Source: Exercitatus varius
GTDB taxonomy: Bacteria > Pseudomonadota > Gammaproteobacteria > Enterobacterales > Pasteurellaceae
Reading direction: 5' to 3'
Length of the DNA stretch: 64,000 nucleotides
NCBI RefSeq assembly: GCF_029577735.1
Contig: NZ_JARQTO010000001.1
Coordinates: 434,001 to 498,000 of the forward strand
Positions 61,197 through 64,000 of the stretch are shown in pieces. Made by a program: the position numbers and the translations under genes. The notes below the pieces were generated by a model. The model was not told where the DNA came from, ran no database searches, and worked only from the letters and a program-made list of their open reading frames with translations. How positions within the stretch are numbered: position 1 is the stretch's first letter; each line of letters opens with the position of its first letter.

Positions 61197-62740
61197 TTAG
61201 CCACCTCATTAGTTTTACTATCTCGAATTCTAATTAGTGTTTTTAATAAAATCCTCGCTTCTGTACCAAGTTGCTCATTAAATTCAAAAAGAATTTCGTC
61301 ATAACTTTTTCCTGTTTCTACCTGTTTGATTAATAAATTATGAAATCCAGATTTAATTACTTCTAAACCAAAAACCTCTCTAGTTAAAACGCCGACATTT
61401 TCTCCAAATGTTTCAATCTGAGGTCTGAAAGGATCCGTTCTTTTTCTTGTTCGTTCAATTTTCCATACGCATGATTTAGGGATTTCTTGTAAAACTACAG
61501 GCGAATGAGTAGCAATGATTGCAACACCATTTCTATTATCCAATAAATTAGATAGTGCTCTGATAAAAGCAGATAATAGTGGTGGGTGTAAATGGCTTTC
61601 AGGTTCATCAAGGAGAACAAGAGTTTTTTCTTCTACTGTTGCAACTAATTGAGTCATAATCAACAATACGGATGCGTGGCCAGAGCTCATTCGTTTAACA
61701 ACTGTCAGTATCTGGTCTTTAGTGAAAGAGTCGTCCATGAGTTCGCTTAAATTCATTTCTTCAAAATTATTATCTGATTCAAGATTTTGAATCGCACTTA
61801 ACCATCGTTCTCGTTTCGCAAAAAAAGACTTACATAGAGAGAATGATTCCCAAAAATCACGTTCAAAATATGCTTCTGGCTCTTTTAACTTTTCATTAGA
61901 TTCTTTCAATCCAATATAGTGATAATGACTAGATTTATCATTATTAGGAATAAACGGATCAAACACACTAAAAGAAACAGCAACCAAATTACTAAAATAA
62001 TCATTACCAATTTTTTTAAATTCTTCGCCAGTAAAAAATCCAAATGGATCTCTCTTATGAAATGCACCTTCAGAATCATCTTTCATATCAATAAATGACT
62101 TAATCATTCCATTTAATAACGTTGTTTTTCCAACACCATTTCTACCTATAATTGCATGTATATTTGTACTAGGTTGTGAATTAGCTTTAACTTTAAACTC
62201 TAGGCTGATATTTCCCATTTTTTCTTTTTCATCTCTAATGAAATAGAATTCAAAATCGCTTAATGGTGCATTACCATTTATAACTCGACTAAATTGCTCG
62301 GTTATAGTTTGTTCTCTAATACCTCTCATCAATGAAGTATTAAGAACAGATTCATTCTGGATACTAGAAAAAATCTCAAGTTTAAAAGCAATATCATTGA
62401 GTTTATCTAGAATTTGTTTTCCTATTCCATCAGGTAACTTCATTAGTTCTACATAAAAATCAACATCTTGACCAAGGGAGAAAAAATCATCAGGTAGTAA
62501 TTCAAATACGTTATTAGGAAAGTTTTCTTGAATTTTCTTATAAGTCGCTATTGATTCTTTTTGTCCTTTAAAGCCAATTTTAATATTTCCTATGCGATGC
62601 ATTTCCCCATTATGATCAAAGACATTCATAAAAAACATAGTGACAAAGGAATAGTCATTCCATCCATCTACCGTTAAACACACTAAATTTTTAGCATTGT
62701 TAGGAAATTTATCCCTTCTTTCAAATAATTTAAATTGCAT
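61193..62740 (-). CDS. ptuA: ABC/SMC-type ATPase, Septu PtuA-like
   Basis: This 515-residue protein has Walker A GRNGVGKTTLL (199-209), an ABC-like signature MSSGHASVLL (351-360), Walker B TLVLLDEPESHLHP (373-386) and an H-loop IATHSPVVLQ. The first ~180 residues are a less conserved region. It lies 11 bases after the AAA/DUF4143 gene. The pairing with an HNH gene suggests Septu. It is AT-rich compared with the chromosomal genes. Confidence 0.78.
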   Translation of the reverse strand: MQFKLFERRDKFPNNAKNLVCLTVDGWNDYSFVTMFFMNVFDHNGEMHRIGNIKIGFKGQKESIATYKKIQENFPNNVFELLPDDFFSLGQDVDFYVELMKLPDGIGKQILDKLNDIAFKLEIFSSIQNESVLNTSLMRGIREQTITEQFSRVINGNAPLSDFEFYFIRDEKEKMGNISLEFKVKANSQPSTNIHAIIGRNGVGKTTLLNGMIKSFIDMKDDSEGAFHKRDPFGFFTGEEFKKIGNDYFSNLVAVSFSVFDPFIPNNDKSSHYHYIGLKESNEKLKEPEAYFERDFWESFSLCKSFFAKRERWLSAIQNLESDNNFEEMNLSELMDDSFTKDQILTVVKRMSSGHASVLLIMTQLVATVEEKTLVLLDEPESHLHPPLLSAFIRALSNLLDNRNGVAIIATHSPVVLQEIPKSCVWKIERTRKRTDPFRPQIETFGENVGVLTREVFGLEVIKSGFHNLLIKQVETGKSYDEILFEFNEQLGTEARILLKTLIRIRDSKTNEVAK

Positions 62741-62751
62741 AAAAATTTTCC

Positions 62752-63963
62752 TTAACTATCCAAAATAATTTTCAAAAATTCCCTCAAACTCAAACACTGC
62801 ACTCCCTCAAAAGTATTGCCGTCAAATTCGTCCATCGTGACCACATATTTCGGGTAGTTGTCTTGAATTTTGAGCAGGTTGCCGAATTCTCTCTCGAGCG
62901 TTTTTTCTTCGTTGATCGTGAGCGTGGCTTGCACATAAATACGCTCGCCGTTTTTCTCTGCCACGAAGTCAATTTCTTGGCTATTTAAACCGCCGATTTT
63001 GACATCATAACCTGCGATTTGAAGATGATTGAAAATGCAGTTTTCGAGTAGTTTGCCACGGTCTTGTACCCGATAGCCAATCAGGGCGTTTCGTAAGCCT
63101 AAATCTTCAAAATAGTATTTTTCGCCAATCTCAAAAATGCGTTTTCCTTCAATATCATAGCGCGGCACTTTGTGGATCAAAAAGGCATTGGCAAGGTATT
63201 CCGCATAATTTTGCACCTGTGTGCTTGAAGTGGTAATTTTCTGCGATTTTAAAAAATCAGCGATTTTTTTAGCAGAAAACAAATTGCCGATATTGCTCGC
63301 CAAAAATTGCGTAAGTTGCTCTAAAAATTGCACATTTCGCAATGAATAACGGTTTACAATGTCACGAATCGCAATGGTGGAATAGATATTCCGCAGATAC
63401 TCAAACACAATATTGTCTTGCAGGGGCAGGTCTTTCAAATAAGGCAAACCGCCATATTTCAAAAACAGCGACATTGACTTATCGCTATCGTCCAGTTCCA
63501 TAAACTCAAGAAATTCAAAATAAGAAAGGGAATGGACATTAATTTCAATGGCTCGCCCGCTCAGGCTACCTGCAATATCCCGTGAAAGCAAATGAGCATT
63601 GTTGCCCGTGCAATACAAATCCAATTCGTCATCTAATAAAAGCGAACGCAACGCTTGCTCAAAACCTGTAATTTCTTGAATTTCATCAATAAAAATGTAA
63701 TTTTTTTGACCGCACTTTTTCTGCTCTTGTACAAAATCATTCAGGTTTTCAGCGGTCGCAATGTGGCTAAATGCCAAGTCTTCTTTGTTGATATAAATAA
63801 TGTGGGCATTTTTATCTGCAGCTTTGATCTCTTGCATAATCTGAAACAACAGATAACTTTTGCCCACACGGCGTTGCCCTGTAAACACTTTAATCAAACT
63901 TTTACCGATAAACGGACGCACCGTTTCAAGGTATTTCCGGCGATAAACTAAATCTTTCTTCAT
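62752..63963 (-). CDS. AAA ATPase with C-terminal DUF4143
   Basis: This protein of about 403 residues has an AAA_14 domain (Walker A TGQRRVGKSYLL, Walker B YIFIDEIQEI, then YCTGNNAHLLSRDIA) and a DUF4143 domain with a PD-(D/E)xK-like core (LLENCIFNHL, SQEIDFVAEK, IYVQATL). Such proteins are widespread and of mostly unknown function. Gln replaces the usual second acidic residue (here VQAT). It contains a Pasteurellaceae uptake signal near 63709, unlike ptuAB. I start at the ATG at 63961-63963 (GGGAG upstream). It may be the first gene of the defence operon. Confidence 0.82.
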   Translation of the reverse strand: MKKDLVYRRKYLETVRPFIGKSLIKVFTGQRRVGKSYLLFQIMQEIKAADKNAHIIYINKEDLAFSHIATAENLNDFVQEQKKCGQKNYIFIDEIQEITGFEQALRSLLLDDELDLYCTGNNAHLLSRDIAGSLSGRAIEINVHSLSYFEFLEFMELDDSDKSMSLFLKYGGLPYLKDLPLQDNIVFEYLRNIYSTIAIRDIVNRYSLRNVQFLEQLTQFLASNIGNLFSAKKIADFLKSQKITTSSTQVQNYAEYLANAFLIHKVPRYDIEGKRIFEIGEKYYFEDLGLRNALIGYRVQDRGKLLENCIFNHLQIAGYDVKIGGLNSQEIDFVAEKNGERIYVQATLTINEEKTLEREFGNLLKIQDNYPKYVVTMDEFDGNTFEGVQCLSLREFLKIILDS

Positions 63964-64000
63964 ATTACTCCCTTCATTTATGCTTGACACTCCACCCTTA

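Noticed and set aside
60333..62740. A retron with ATPase/HNH effectors
   Set aside because: There is no reverse transcriptase gene in the window and only 11 bases before the next gene upstream. Septu fits better, though sequence past 64000 is unseen.

Overview
The window is chromosomal DNA of a Pasteurellaceae bacterium. The 9-base uptake signal AAGTGCGGT (and its complement) recurs throughout, often as inverted pairs that act as terminators. This is the Haemophilus influenzae-type signal, not the Actinobacillus pleuropneumoniae type. Gene content (selenocysteine formate dehydrogenase, hydrogenase 2, Entner-Doudoroff genes, a trp operon lacking trpBA) fits the rumen/animal-associated genera around Basfia, Mannheimia succiniciproducens, Actinobacillus succinogenes or Aggregatibacter. 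I cannot name the species. A two-base N run at 18256-18257 suggests a draft assembly.

Layout. 1-2.9 kb: fabA (3' end cut by the window edge), a Lon-like protease (ycbZ) and matP. 2.9-10.7 kb: a PheC-like periplasmic protein, then a seven-gene leftward operon for a surface polysaccharide (pyruvyltransferase, flippase, GT25, polymerase, two GT2) ending in mltB. 10.9-15.4 kb: ydcF-type gene, thrS, grxB and a fructosamine-kinase-family gene. 15.5-26.9 kb: a complete type I-C CRISPR-Cas locus with an array of 16 full repeats plus one degenerate terminal repeat. 27.0-33.5 kb: the hydrogenase-2 operon hybOABCDEG behind an FNR-like site. 33.6-37.4 kb: a BamE-OmpA lipoprotein, sohB and a yadGH-type ABC exporter. 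37.6-42.5 kb: trpEGDC(F) with a TrpR operator. 42.5-46 kb: uvrD, then a TPP riboswitch in front of an orphan solute-binding protein. 46-53 kb: fdhD, the selenocysteine formate dehydrogenase fdxGHI and fdhE. 53-54.7 kb: ybhA, yciU and tmRNA. 55-59.6 kb: gluconate uptake and Entner-Doudoroff genes (gntP, divergent from gntK-edd-eda) with GntR and CRP sites. 59.7-60.3 kb: a decayed aldo-keto reductase. 60.3-64 kb: a Septu-like ATPase/HNH defence pair with an AAA/DUF4143 gene in the same operon.

The most unusual region is the CRISPR-Cas locus. Between cas4 and cas1 lie two AT-rich co-directional genes that look like a DarT-type DNA ADP-ribosyltransferase toxin and its NADAR-family ADP-ribosylglycohydrolase antitoxin. 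A toxin-antitoxin/anti-phage module is therefore embedded inside the cas operon and splits the adaptation genes. The cas genes carry about nine Neisseriaceae-type DNA uptake sequences (GCCGTCTGAA and dialect variants), which points to acquisition from Neisseriaceae into a genome with a different uptake dialect. A perfect 12-base neisserial uptake sequence also forms the terminator of the Septu-like operon. An internal ribosome-binding site in cas8c predicts the separately translated small subunit Cas11c.

How the genes work together: hydrogenase 2 and formate dehydrogenase feed electrons from H2 and formate into the quinone pool for anaerobic respiration. Gluconate uptake feeds the Entner-Doudoroff pathway. 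Type I-C CRISPR, DarT-NADAR and the Septu-like operon form two separate clusters of phage defence.
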